Origin: an uncultured Pseudomonas sp.
GTDB lineage: Bacteria; Pseudomonadota; Gammaproteobacteria; Pseudomonadales; Pseudomonadaceae
DNA length: 11,955 nt
NCBI GenBank assembly: GCA_946886875.1
Contig: CAMPJN010000083.1
Coordinates: forward strand, 1 to 11,955
Reading direction: 5' to 3'
The notes under the pieces were generated by a model. It was not told where the DNA came from. It did not search any database and worked only from the letters and a program-made list of their open reading frames with translations. A program made the translations under genes and the position numbers. Below, piece by piece: positions 1-6,220 of this stretch (the first letter of the stretch is position 1; the number at the start of each line of letters is the position of its first letter).

Positions 1-435
1 CGTGCCTTCCACGAGCACGGCCAGCAGCTGTTCGAACAGGCGCAACGCAGCGGCACCAAGCTCAGCGTGGCGATGCTCGACCTGGACTTCTTCAAGCGGA
101 TCAACGACGAGCACAGCCATGCCGCCGGTGATGCCGCGCTGATCGCCTTCGCCATAGCCTTCGCCAACCAGTTTCCCAACGCCCTGACCGGCCGCCTCGG
201 CGGTGAGGAATTCGCCATGGTCAGCACCCAGGACGACGCGACACTGGGCCAGGCGCTCGACCAACTGCGCGAACGCTGCGCCGCCTTGAAATACGCCGTG
301 GGCGCACCGCCGCTGTCGTTCAGCGCCGGGGTGTATTACGGCGCGCCGGAGGATCTGGAAAGCCTGCTGCACCAGGCCGACCTGCGTCTCTATCAGGCCA
401 AAGCCCAGGGCCGTGGCCGTACCAACTGGCAATAG
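1..435 (+). CDS. Diguanylate cyclase GGDEF domain protein (5'-truncated, C-terminal part)
   Basis: The reading frame is open from the first base, so the start and any N-terminal sensor domain lie outside the window; 144 residues are visible. This is the catalytic half of a GGDEF domain, which makes cyclic-di-GMP from two GTP. Visible hallmarks are the metal-binding stretch MLDLDFFKRIND (from nt 73), the HAAGD motif, the active-site signature GGEEF (nt 199-213), and the closing ADLRLYQAKAQGRGRT segment. GGEEF is an active-type signature, so catalysis is likely. The inhibitory I-site (RxxD just before GGDEF) is not present: the aligned residues are FPNA, so product inhibition by that route is not expected. 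The protein ends soon after the GGDEF domain, with no EAL domain. The 159 bases between its stop and the next ATG contain no other gene that I can support. Confidence 0.93.
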   Translation, partial: RAFHEHGQQLFEQAQRSGTKLSVAMLDLDFFKRINDEHSHAAGDAALIAFAIAFANQFPNALTGRLGGEEFAMVSTQDDATLGQALDQLRERCAALKYAVGAPPLSFSAGVYYGAPEDLESLLHQADLRLYQAKAQGRGRTNWQ

Positions 436-594
436 CGTCGCTCTGCCGCAACGTGACTGCCCGGCTATCCCCGCCCGTACTGGGGCAAATAGTTCCAATC
501 GGCTAAAGTAGCCGCCAGGCGCAGTTTGGCCGCGCGCATCAACCTATGGGTGAGCCGACCAAGCCGCGGACAATCAATTGAATGGATTCTTTCG

Positions 595-1284
595 ATGGCA
601 AAAGGTGGAACTGCGGAAAAATATTGGCTGGGCGGCATAGTCTTCTGCTGGCTGGCCTTTGGCGCCTGCTATTCGGTGTTCTTCCCCAATAGCTCCTTCG
701 ACAAACACAGCAAATCCCTGCACGCAGCGCGGCAACAACATATCCCCATCCATAACATCGAAGTGCGTCAGAACCAGGACACCCTGACCTTCTGTATCGG
801 TGCCTTCGTTGAGCCGAAACGCTACCTTTACTATGAGTTTTCGGCGTACCCGCAGAAGCTGGTTTCTTCTCACCAGGCTCTCGATGACAAGTACCTGACT
901 TACAACAACCGATGGATTGAGGTACCTGCCGAATACCGCGTAGGTCGCTGCGCAACGGATACTGCCGCGCTCGCTGTTACCCGTCTGGACAGTTACGAGG
1001 AACTGGAGACGATTCCATTCGTGGACACTCCTCGAGTGTTCCGCACACCGGCACCGAAATCCGCAGAGCTGGGTACGGATGCGGCCGAGCAGAACGGCCT
1101 GTCGATCAAGCTATATGGACGTGCAGTTCACATCGGCTCGGTGGCTTATCAGAGCGAACTCGCCGTAGCGGACTATCTGGGGCTCGCAGGGTCGCTGCTA
1201 AAAGATATTGCCTGTTTTCCGCTCTACGTTATCTTCGCTATTGGCATGGCGATATTTTTCGCAACTGGCGGAAGGCTCCACTAG
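595..1284 (+). CDS. Hypothetical protein with two membrane segments
   Basis: I do not recognise this 229-residue protein. From the ATG at 595 it has a hydrophobic segment at about residues 12-30, a soluble middle of about 170 residues, and a second hydrophobic segment at about 203-223 that ends almost at the C-terminus. That suggests an inner-membrane protein with a large loop on one face. The loop contains Cys67 and Cys119, which could form a disulfide if the loop is periplasmic (inference). An in-frame TTG at 526 would add 23 residues, but those are polar and unlike a signal. The ATG at 595 places the membrane segment near the N-terminus and has a weak GGA about 8 bases upstream. The G+C looks lower than in the neighbours: 29 of 60 bases in 781-840. 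The VOC gene follows after 39 bases, so the two may be co-transcribed. Coding status is likely but not proven. Confidence 0.7.
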   Translation: MAKGGTAEKYWLGGIVFCWLAFGACYSVFFPNSSFDKHSKSLHAARQQHIPIHNIEVRQNQDTLTFCIGAFVEPKRYLYYEFSAYPQKLVSSHQALDDKYLTYNNRWIEVPAEYRVGRCATDTAALAVTRLDSYEELETIPFVDTPRVFRTPAPKSAELGTDAAEQNGLSIKLYGRAVHIGSVAYQSELAVADYLGLAGSLLKDIACFPLYVIFAIGMAIFFATGGRLH

Positions 1285-1323
1285 AAAACAACTAAAACCT
1301 GACCACAAGGAAGAGTGCCAGCG

Positions 1324-1692
1324 ATGAACTTCGCCAAGACCACCCCCATATTGCGAATCTTCGACGAAGCCTTGGCCAAGGCTTTCTATATTGATTTTCT
1401 GGGCTTTCAGGTCGACTTCGAACACCGTTTTGCGGCTGACCTGCCGCTTTACATGCAGGTATCGAAAGACCAGTGCGTGCTGCATCTCTCGGAACACCAC
1501 GGCGATAGTTGCCCTGGCGCGGCCCTGCGCATTGAAACCCAGGGGCTGAGCGAGTTTCAGAAAGTCCTGACCGCCAAAGGCTACAAAAACGCCTTCCCGC
1601 AAATCGAGGAAATGCCCTGGGGCTCCCAGGACATGCCAATTACCGATCCATTCGGTAACAAACTGATCTTCACCGATGCAATCAGCACTTAA
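1324..1692 (+). CDS. VOC-superfamily protein, bleomycin-resistance/glyoxalase type
   Basis: A single-domain, 122-residue protein of the vicinal oxygen chelate fold. The N-terminal half has the usual opening TTPILRIFDEALAKAFYIDF followed by LGFQVDFEH. The strand with VLHLSEHHGD and the nearby PGAAL closely resemble bleomycin-binding resistance proteins, and the end has the typical ITDPFGNKLIF strand. Proteins of this type work as dimers. The resistance type binds the drug instead of doing metal-dependent chemistry, but many genomic copies have no demonstrated substrate, so drug resistance is only one possibility. A GTG at 1315 is in frame, but the ATG at 1324 is better placed behind the AAGGAAG ribosome-binding site (1307-1313). 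It lies 39 bases after the hypothetical gene, suggesting co-transcription. Its stop codon lies in the loop of a hairpin shared with the convergent DUF3096 gene. Confidence 0.88.
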   Translation: MNFAKTTPILRIFDEALAKAFYIDFLGFQVDFEHRFAADLPLYMQVSKDQCVLHLSEHHGDSCPGAALRIETQGLSEFQKVLTAKGYKNAFPQIEEMPWGSQDMPITDPFGNKLIFTDAIST

Positions 1693-1702
1693 GCCAAGTG
1701 CT
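1684..1702. terminator. Hairpin across two convergent stop codons
   Basis: AGCACTT (1684-1690) and AAGTGCT (1696-1702) form a perfect 7-bp stem with a 5-base loop. It lies exactly where the VOC gene and the DUF3096 gene end toward each other. It could be a weak bidirectional terminator. Neither strand has a proper T tract after the stem; the plus strand continues AAAAGCG. The terminator role is therefore only an inference from its position. Confidence 0.4.
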
Positions 1703-1850
1703 AAAAGCGCAGATTGAAGTTACCGCCGAAAATGCCCACCAGGCCAATAACGATCAAGTAAATGGCGACGATATAGTTCAGCAGTCGCGGCATCACCAGG
1801 ATCAGGATGCCGGCGATCAGGGAAATCAAAGGCGTTAAGGCAAGGTTCAT
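1701..1850 (-). CDS. DUF3096 small membrane protein (49 aa)
   Basis: A short minus-strand gene coding for 49 residues, starting MNLALTPLISLIAGIL and ending NFNLRF. It reads as the known small DUF3096 family: the ISLIAGILILVMPRLLNY segment, then YIVAIYLIVIGLVGIFG. It forms two hydrophobic stretches (about residues 7-20 and 27-42) broken by MPRLLNY, so it is probably an inner-membrane hairpin with short ends. No biochemical function is established for the family as far as I know. The start is well supported: AGGAAG lies 7-8 bases upstream of the ATG on the minus strand. The length is normal for the family, so this is an intact gene and not a remnant. It converges with the VOC gene, with 8 bases between stops. 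Confidence 0.88.
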   Translation of the reverse strand: MNLALTPLISLIAGILILVMPRLLNYIVAIYLIVIGLVGIFGGNFNLRF

Positions 1851-2109
1851 AGTCGTTCTTCCTAATCAATGAGCCGCAGTGAAACCACGGGTTTGGCAGT
1901 ATGCTCGCTAAAGCCTCAGCTAGCTAATGGACAGCACCGGCCGCAGGCTGGTTCTAACAGACTGTTGAAAAACCATCTGAGTTGCCGATGCGTCATTAAA
2001 AACACTGCCTCGAATCACGCGCGCTGGTTCTTTTTTGTTGTCTGGCTGCCACATTCTCTAGCTGAAAAATCCGCTTTCATCTCTCGTTAGTTGTCGCAAA
2101 GGAGCTTAT
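1851..2109. other. Intergenic region with possible insertion-sequence end
   Basis: This 259-base gap contains no gene I can support. A plus-strand frame from 1869 to 2090 has no recognisable domain, no ribosome-binding site, and unconvincing composition. The stretch beginning CAGACTGTTGAAAAACC (1958-1974) resembles terminal repeats of some transposable elements. It includes the odd palindrome AACAGACTGTT (1956-1966). The bases after it are AT-richer than the surroundings (29 of 60 G+C in 1981-2040). No partner inverted repeat or transposase is present in the window. The region must also hold the promoters of the DUF3096 and GST genes, but I cannot place them reliably. Confidence 0.35.
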
Positions 2110-2742
2110 ATGCAACTGATCGGAATGCTCGACTCGCCTTATGTCCGCCGTGTGGCGGTCTCCCTGCAACTGCTCGGCTTGCCATTCGAACATCGCGCGC
2201 TTTCCGTATTTCGCAGCTTCGAGCAGTTCCAGCAGATCAATCCGCTGGTCAAGGCGCCATCGCTGATCTGCGATGACGGCACCGTGCTCATGGATTCCAC
2301 GCTGATTCTTGAGCTCGCCGAATGCCTCGCGGCCCCGGCGACCAGCCTGATGCCAACCGGAATTACCGAGCGCCAGCAGGCACTGCGGGTGATTGGCCTG
2401 GGCCTGGCCGCATGCGAGAAGAGTGTGCAGATCATTTATGAGCGCGAGTTGCGCCCCGTGGAAAAGCAGCACGCACCTTGGCTGGAACGGGTCACCGGAC
2501 AGATGTTGGCCGCTTTTGACGCGCTCGAAGTTGAGTTGCTGCGCCGACCGCTCACCGTCGACAACATCGACCAGGCCGGCATCACCGCCGCCGTGGCCTG
2601 GCAATTCAGCCGTTCGATGACGCCCGAACTGCTGGATGAGGCGCGTTTTCCGACGCTGCAGCAATTCTCCGCGATGGCCGAGCAGCTGCCGGCGTTCGCC
2701 GCCGCCCCCCATGGCCTCGGCACTTACCCAGTGGCCCATTAG
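2110..2742 (+). CDS. Glutathione S-transferase family protein
   Basis: A 210-residue cytosolic protein with the usual two-domain GST layout and length. Residues 1-75 form the thioredoxin-like glutathione-binding domain. They include the early MLDSPYVRRV motif (Ser9-Pro10 in the position of the catalytic Ser/Cys), Pro50 in NPLVKAPSL as the expected cis-proline, and Asp62-Ser63 in LMDSTLIL for the glutathione gamma-glutamyl group. Residues from about 90 to 205 form the helical domain, with the ITAAVAWQF helix and the closing FPTLQQFSAMAEQLPAF. Such enzymes conjugate or reduce substrates with glutathione; the substrate cannot be told from sequence. The ATG at 2110 follows a strong AAAGGAG (2098-2104). 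It stands alone, convergent with the solute-binding protein gene. Confidence 0.93.
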   Translation: MQLIGMLDSPYVRRVAVSLQLLGLPFEHRALSVFRSFEQFQQINPLVKAPSLICDDGTVLMDSTLILELAECLAAPATSLMPTGITERQQALRVIGLGLAACEKSVQIIYERELRPVEKQHAPWLERVTGQMLAAFDALEVELLRRPLTVDNIDQAGITAAVAWQFSRSMTPELLDEARFPTLQQFSAMAEQLPAFAAAPHGLGTYPVAH

Positions 2743-2824
2743 CCATCAGCTTCGCCAAGGCCATCTCGGACAAATCTGCCAAGACACTGCACCGGGTTGC
2801 GCCAGGGTAGATGAGTAAAGGCAC

Positions 2825-3589
2825 TCAGCAGGGCTGCCGGGTGCCGCACTGCTGCGCCGGGTAGCCATGCTGCCGGAAGATCCGCGCATAGCTGCCATCG
2901 CGACGCATCTCCATGATCGCCTGGTCGAAGGCTTCGATGATCTGCCGATGCTCGGGGTGCTGGTGGCTGACCAGAATATGCAAGCGGCTCTCGCTTAGCG
3001 GCAAAGGCAGAAACTCCAGCTCGCCGCTGATGCCCGCCAGCTCGCCCTTGAACAGGTAGCGCGCGACTAGTTCATCCTCCACGGCCAAGTCCAGACGCTC
3101 AGCCTGAACCATGCGCGCCCCCGCGGCAAAGTCCTGCACCACGAACTTACTCAAGCGATCATCGTCGTCGAACTCGGGCGAATAGGCGTAGCCGCGCGCC
3201 ACGGCAATCCGGTATTGGTAAAGGTCGGCCAACTGTTCGAAGCGGATGCCCCGCCCGCGCGCCTGCACCAGGCGCACCTGGTTGATCAGGTAGGGTTGGG
3301 AAAAGTCAGCAAATTCGCGGCGCTCATCGCTGTACCAGGCGCTGACCGCCACATCGTAGCGCCCGGTGCGCAAGCCCCGTAACACCCGGGCCCAAGGCAC
3401 CTCGCTCTGCTCCGTGGCGTAGCCCGCACGGTGCAGGGCGCTCTGCACCAGATCGCTGGCCAGACCGCTATTGAGTAGGCGCCGGTCGGTATAGGGTGGC
3501 CAAGAGTTGGCCACCAGGCGTAGCGGGCCATCGGCGACCGCGATGCCGGCCATGGCCCATGACAGCAGCACAACTACAATGCGCCACAT
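2825..3589 (-). CDS. Periplasmic solute-binding protein, family 3 (amino-acid type)
   Basis: A 254-residue exported binding protein. Residues 1-19 (MWRIVVVLLSWAMAGIAVA) are a signal peptide with a likely cut before Asp20. The mature part has the SBP_bac_3 layout: ligand-site opening VANSWPPYT, an alpha/beta lobe with SEVPWARVLRGLRTGRYDV, then AVSAWYSDERREFADFSQPY (81-100), which is typical of the polar amino-acid group. A second lobe carries VARGYAY and LAVEDELVARYLF, and the end is the usual RRDGSYARIFRQHG helix. Two Cys (248 and 254) near the C-terminus could pair. No permease or ATPase gene is adjacent, so it is an orphan binding protein or serves a distant transporter. Many Pseudomonas members of this type are of unknown ligand. 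The start has no strong ribosome-binding site. It is divergent from the flavoprotein gene. Confidence 0.9.
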   Translation of the reverse strand: MWRIVVVLLSWAMAGIAVADGPLRLVANSWPPYTDRRLLNSGLASDLVQSALHRAGYATEQSEVPWARVLRGLRTGRYDVAVSAWYSDERREFADFSQPYLINQVRLVQARGRGIRFEQLADLYQYRIAVARGYAYSPEFDDDDRLSKFVVQDFAAGARMVQAERLDLAVEDELVARYLFKGELAGISGELEFLPLPLSESRLHILVSHQHPEHRQIIEAFDQAIMEMRRDGSYARIFRQHGYPAQQCGTRQPC

Positions 3590-3594
3590 GCTTC

Positions 3595-3605
3595 GATCTC
3601 AGATC
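3595..3605. promoter_or_regulatory. Small palindrome upstream of the solute-binding protein gene
   Basis: GATCT-C-AGATC is a perfect 11-base odd palindrome. Flanking bases extend it imperfectly (TTC on one side, AAG on the other). It lies 6 bases upstream of the binding-protein ATG, in the 143-base divergent gap shared with the flavoprotein gene. It may be an operator or part of the leader; chance is possible at this length. Confidence 0.2.
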
Positions 3606-3732
3606 AAGAAAACTGGTCTTCAGCTTAGGTGTTGTTGCCCGCGCCCACAATGTCATCGCCGCCACCCTTTCGGGTAAGATGCGCGCCAATCCGTCCCATC
3701 CGGGCATTTCTATTTAGTTTGAGGAGCCTGCG

Positions 3733-4917
3733 GTGTCTGCGACAGAGGTTGTCATCATTGGTGCCGGAGCGGCAGGCCTGATGTGCGCCCTGAGCGCCGC
3801 CGGGCGCGGGCGTAAGGTATTACTGCTGGATCACGCCAACAAGGCCGGCAAGAAGATCCTGATGTCCGGCGGCGGGCGCTGCAATTTCACCAATATGTAC
3901 TGCGAGCCGGGAAACTTCCTTTCCGGGAACCCGCACTTCTGCAAATCCGCCCTGGCGCGTTATACCCAGTGGGACTTTATCGGCCTGGTGGGTAAGCACG
4001 GCGTGCCCTACCACGAGAAAAAACTCGGCCAGCTGTTTTGCGACAACAAGTCCAGCGACATCCTCGAGATGCTGCTGAACGAGTGCGCGCAGGCCGGCGT
4101 CGAGCTGTGCCTGGATACCTCGGTAACCCAGATCGACAAGCGCGAAAGCGGTTACGACTTGCAGACCAGCATAGGCGCGCTGAGCTGCGAATCCCTGGTG
4201 ATCGCCACTGGCGGTCTGTCGATCCCGACTTTGGGCGCCACCGGCTTCGGCTACCAGGTGGCCAAGCAGTTCGGCCATACCCTGCTGCCGACCCGTGCTG
4301 GCCTGGTGCCCTTCAGCATTACCGATCCGCAGCTGAAGACACTGTGCACCGAGTTGTCCGGCACCTCGGTGGAGGACTGCCTGGTGAGCTGCAACGGCCA
4401 GAGCTTTCGCGAGAACATCCTGTTCACCCACCGCGGTTTGAGTGGGCCGGCGATTCTGCAGATATCTTCGTTCTGGCAACCCGGCGACGTCGTGCATATC
4501 GACCTGCTGCCGCATATCGACCTGCCCGAGTGGCTGGCCGAGCAGCAGCGCGAACGGCCCAATAGCGAGCTGAAGACCCTGCTCGCCGAGCTGTTCACCA
4601 AGAAGATGGCCGGGCTGGTGGCCGACAGCTGGTTTGTCTCCAAGCCGATGAAGCAATACACACCCGGCGAACTCAAGGCGATTGCCGACAAGCTCGCCGA
4701 CTGGCAATTGGTGCCAGCCGGCACCGAAGGCTACCGCACCGCGGAAGTTACCCTGGGCGGTGTGGATACCCGCGAGGTGTCGTCGAAGACCATGGAATCG
4801 CTGAAAAGCCCGGGGCTGTATTTTATCGGCGAGGTACTGGACGTCACCGGCCACCTCGGCGGCTTCAACTTCCAGTGGGCCTGGGCCTCGGGCTATGCGG
4901 CGGCGCAGTACGTTTAA
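3733..4917 (+). CDS. HI0933/BaiN-family flavoprotein (NAD(P)/FAD-dependent oxidoreductase)
   Basis: A 394-residue member of the HI0933 (YhiN/BaiN-like) flavoprotein family, full length. The FAD dinucleotide-binding fold opens with VVIIGAGAAGLMCAL (6-20, GxGxxG). The family signature SGGGRCNFTN follows (45-54). The second nucleotide-contact segment is ATGGLSIPTLGATGFGY, and the closing GEVLDVTGHLGGFNFQWAWA (366-385) is the family's C-terminal FAD motif. Homologues are often labelled aminoacetone oxidase or bile-acid reductase, but the physiological substrate of most is unknown. The start is GTG at 3733, chosen because GAGGAG (3721-3726) lies 6 bases upstream and the FAD motif then begins at the usual distance from the N-terminus. 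Transcribed alone; the downstream gene points the opposite way and two inverted repeats lie between. Confidence 0.94.
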   Translation: MSATEVVIIGAGAAGLMCALSAAGRGRKVLLLDHANKAGKKILMSGGGRCNFTNMYCEPGNFLSGNPHFCKSALARYTQWDFIGLVGKHGVPYHEKKLGQLFCDNKSSDILEMLLNECAQAGVELCLDTSVTQIDKRESGYDLQTSIGALSCESLVIATGGLSIPTLGATGFGYQVAKQFGHTLLPTRAGLVPFSITDPQLKTLCTELSGTSVEDCLVSCNGQSFRENILFTHRGLSGPAILQISSFWQPGDVVHIDLLPHIDLPEWLAEQQRERPNSELKTLLAELFTKKMAGLVADSWFVSKPMKQYTPGELKAIADKLADWQLVPAGTEGYRTAEVTLGGVDTREVSSKTMESLKSPGLYFIGEVLDVTGHLGGFNFQWAWASGYAAAQYV

Positions 4918-4956
4918 GCGGGTCGCGATCCGGTTATATCTGCCAGGCCTGCAATC

Positions 4957-5032
4957 GTAGGGCGTACATGGCGAAGGCTTGTCCGCCATCTGGCCGCCAG
5001 CGGTGGACAAGGCTTCGCCATATTCACCCTAC
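4957..5032. repeat. Long imperfect inverted repeat (hairpin element)
   Basis: Left arm 4957-4984 and right arm 5005-5032 are 28 bases each and match as reverse complements at 24 of 28 positions. The arms begin GTAGGG and end CCCTAC. The 20-base middle can pair further: CC/GG continues the stem, and CTGG (4990-4993) pairs with CCAG (4997-5000). GTAGGG...CCCTAC palindromes between genes are a recurring kind of repeat in pseudomonads. No T tract follows either arm. It begins 39 bases after the flavoprotein stop, so it could end or stabilise that transcript. Confidence 0.75.
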
Positions 5033-5042
5033 AGAGGCTCTG

Positions 5043-5107
5043 CTAGCCGGATGCAATCCGGGGCACGATGTCAGCCGCGCAATTTCCCCCGGATTTCATC
5101 CGGGCTA
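5043..5107. repeat. Second inverted repeat, CCGGAT..ATCCGG type
   Basis: The left arm (5043-5063, CTAGCCGGATGCAATCCGGGG) and right arm (5087-5107, reverse complement TAGCCCGGATGAAATCCGGGG) match except for one missing base and one substitution. Each arm is itself a small palindrome, GGATnnAATCC-like. Fold and sequence resemble intergenic repeats seen in several pseudomonads. It starts 10 bases after the preceding inverted repeat, and its outer end contains the stop codon of the convergent PfpI-like gene. Confidence 0.7.
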
Positions 5108-5968
5108 CTGCTCCAATAGCTCGATAAAGCGCTGGGCGAAGCTGTGCACATCGCCCGGCCAGCGCGCGGAGATATAGTTGCCATCGCACACCACCCAGGC
5201 CGGACGGCTGTCGCTTGGGCTGTCGCGGTGCAGGCCGCTGGTCTTACGCAGGTGATCCGGTGCCTCTTTCGGCACGTCGAGAAAATCCTCAGGCCGGGCC
5301 AGGGCGCGAGTCACTTCGGCCTGCACGCTCATATAACCGGCTGGTTCGCCCGGCGCCTCCAGGTAGGTGCGGTAATAGTCGGCATCCCAGAAGCGGGCAA
5401 AGAAACGAGTGAGATCCCAGGCGCTTTTCTCCATGGCCCAGGTCAGAGCGGTGGTCTTACGCCCATGGAGCGCGGAGCGGCCGTCCGCTCCCGGGCTGCG
5501 CGCCGCCAGCAATACACCGTGGCAGATTGCTGCGACCGGCTTATTACTGGCGAAAAAGGCGCCGACGAAAACCTGCAACGGCTGGCTGTCCAGATAGCTG
5601 CGCATGCCCCGCGCCCAGTGCCCGCCGGGCAGCAGCAGGCCATCGAACTGCGCCACCTCGAGTTGCTCATAGCGCAGCGGCTGGCGAAACTGGTCATCCG
5701 CCAGCATAAGCTCATAGGCTTCGCGGGCCCCGCGTCTGGCCCGCAGCAGCAGGCCGACCAGCTTGAGCCGACGCAGGCCGGGCAGGCAAGCCCAGGGATC
5801 GAGCCCCTCGCCAGTGAGCATCAATGGGTCACCCTTGGCAGGCTGTCCATCCGGGGTGGCGAAGCACACCCGATGCCCGGCGGCGCGTAGCAGTTGCCAG
5901 CTGATCGCCACTTCGCTGGGGTCGAAGTCGCGGTTCGGCAATGGGATCAGAACGGTTTTACTGAGCAT
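5105..5968 (-). CDS. DJ-1/PfpI-family (class I glutamine amidotransferase-like) protein
   Basis: A 287-residue protein of the DJ-1/PfpI superfamily. The core opens VLIPLPNRDFDPSEVAISWQ and has a glycine-rich strand LLLPGGHWARGMRSYLD (111-127). The nucleophile elbow VAAICHGVLLAAR contains Cys149-His150, the expected catalytic pair. Family members act as amidases, glyoxalases/deglycases or chaperones; which applies here is not clear. It is longer than the usual 170-230 residues: residues about 40-105 hold an extra segment (LTGEGLDPWACLPGLRRLKL..), as in larger Hsp31-like members, and the C-terminus is extended. The tail segment WVVCDGNYISARWPGDVHSF closely matches the usual final strand, so the fold seems complete. 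The start has no clear ribosome-binding site. The final codons are GAGCAG and TAG, and the TAG belongs to a repeat arm. Confidence 0.88.
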   Translation of the reverse strand: MLSKTVLIPLPNRDFDPSEVAISWQLLRAAGHRVCFATPDGQPAKGDPLMLTGEGLDPWACLPGLRRLKLVGLLLRARRGAREAYELMLADDQFRQPLRYEQLEVAQFDGLLLPGGHWARGMRSYLDSQPLQVFVGAFFASNKPVAAICHGVLLAARSPGADGRSALHGRKTTALTWAMEKSAWDLTRFFARFWDADYYRTYLEAPGEPAGYMSVQAEVTRALARPEDFLDVPKEAPDHLRKTSGLHRDSPSDSRPAWVVCDGNYISARWPGDVHSFAQRFIELLEQ

Positions 5969-6115
5969 GCGCAGGCACTCGAAGGGCGAAGTCCAAGCTT
6001 AGCCGGCCCGCATAAGGCCGGGCGAGTGGCCGAGCGGGCCAAGGCAGCGACCGCAGGAGACGGCAACTCTGCTCAGTACAATAGTCAAGCGCCCACACCA
6101 GTTTTCAGTTGAACC

Positions 6116-6134
6116 GAACGCACCATAAGCGTTC
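6116..6134. promoter_or_regulatory. Short inverted repeat in the permease leader region
   Basis: GAACGC (6116-6121) and GCGTTC (6129-6134) are a perfect 6-bp pair separated by ACCATAA. It lies about 90 bases before the permease ATG, within the 252-base divergent gap (5969-6220) in which no gene or RNA is otherwise evident. It could be an operator half-site pair; chance is also plausible. Confidence 0.2.
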
Positions 6135-6220
6135 TGCTACACAGCAATAGCAGGCAAGCATCACGCTCCGTGCATGGCATTCCCGCGCTGCGTCCATTTG
6201 CCCAAGGATTTCCCGTCCGC

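Noticed and set aside
504..509. TAAAGT as a -10 box before the hypothetical gene
   Set aside because: No matching -35 element at the right spacing.
526..594. TTG start at 526 for the hypothetical protein
   Set aside because: The extra 23 residues are polar and arginine-rich, and the ATG at 595 gives a more natural membrane-protein start.
1869..2090. A 73-codon plus-strand frame in the gap before the GST gene
   Set aside because: No ribosome-binding site, no recognisable domain, and it spans the DUF3096 and GST promoter areas and the possible insertion-sequence end.
3675..3680. TAAGAT as a -10 box for the flavoprotein gene
   Set aside because: It matches the consensus at only 4 of 6 positions, and no credible -35 box lies 16-18 bases upstream.
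3820..5010. A 396-codon frame opposite the flavoprotein gene
   Set aside because: It is antisense to a clear HI0933-family gene and has no motifs or ribosome-binding site.
6003..6021. CCGGCC..GGCCGG inverted pair near the permease leader
   Set aside because: Six GC-only base pairs with a 7-base loop are expected by chance in DNA this GC-rich.
6170..6220. ATG at 6170 as the permease start
   Set aside because: AAGGA lies before the ATG at 6221, and the 6170 frame adds a weak, atypical 17-residue leader.
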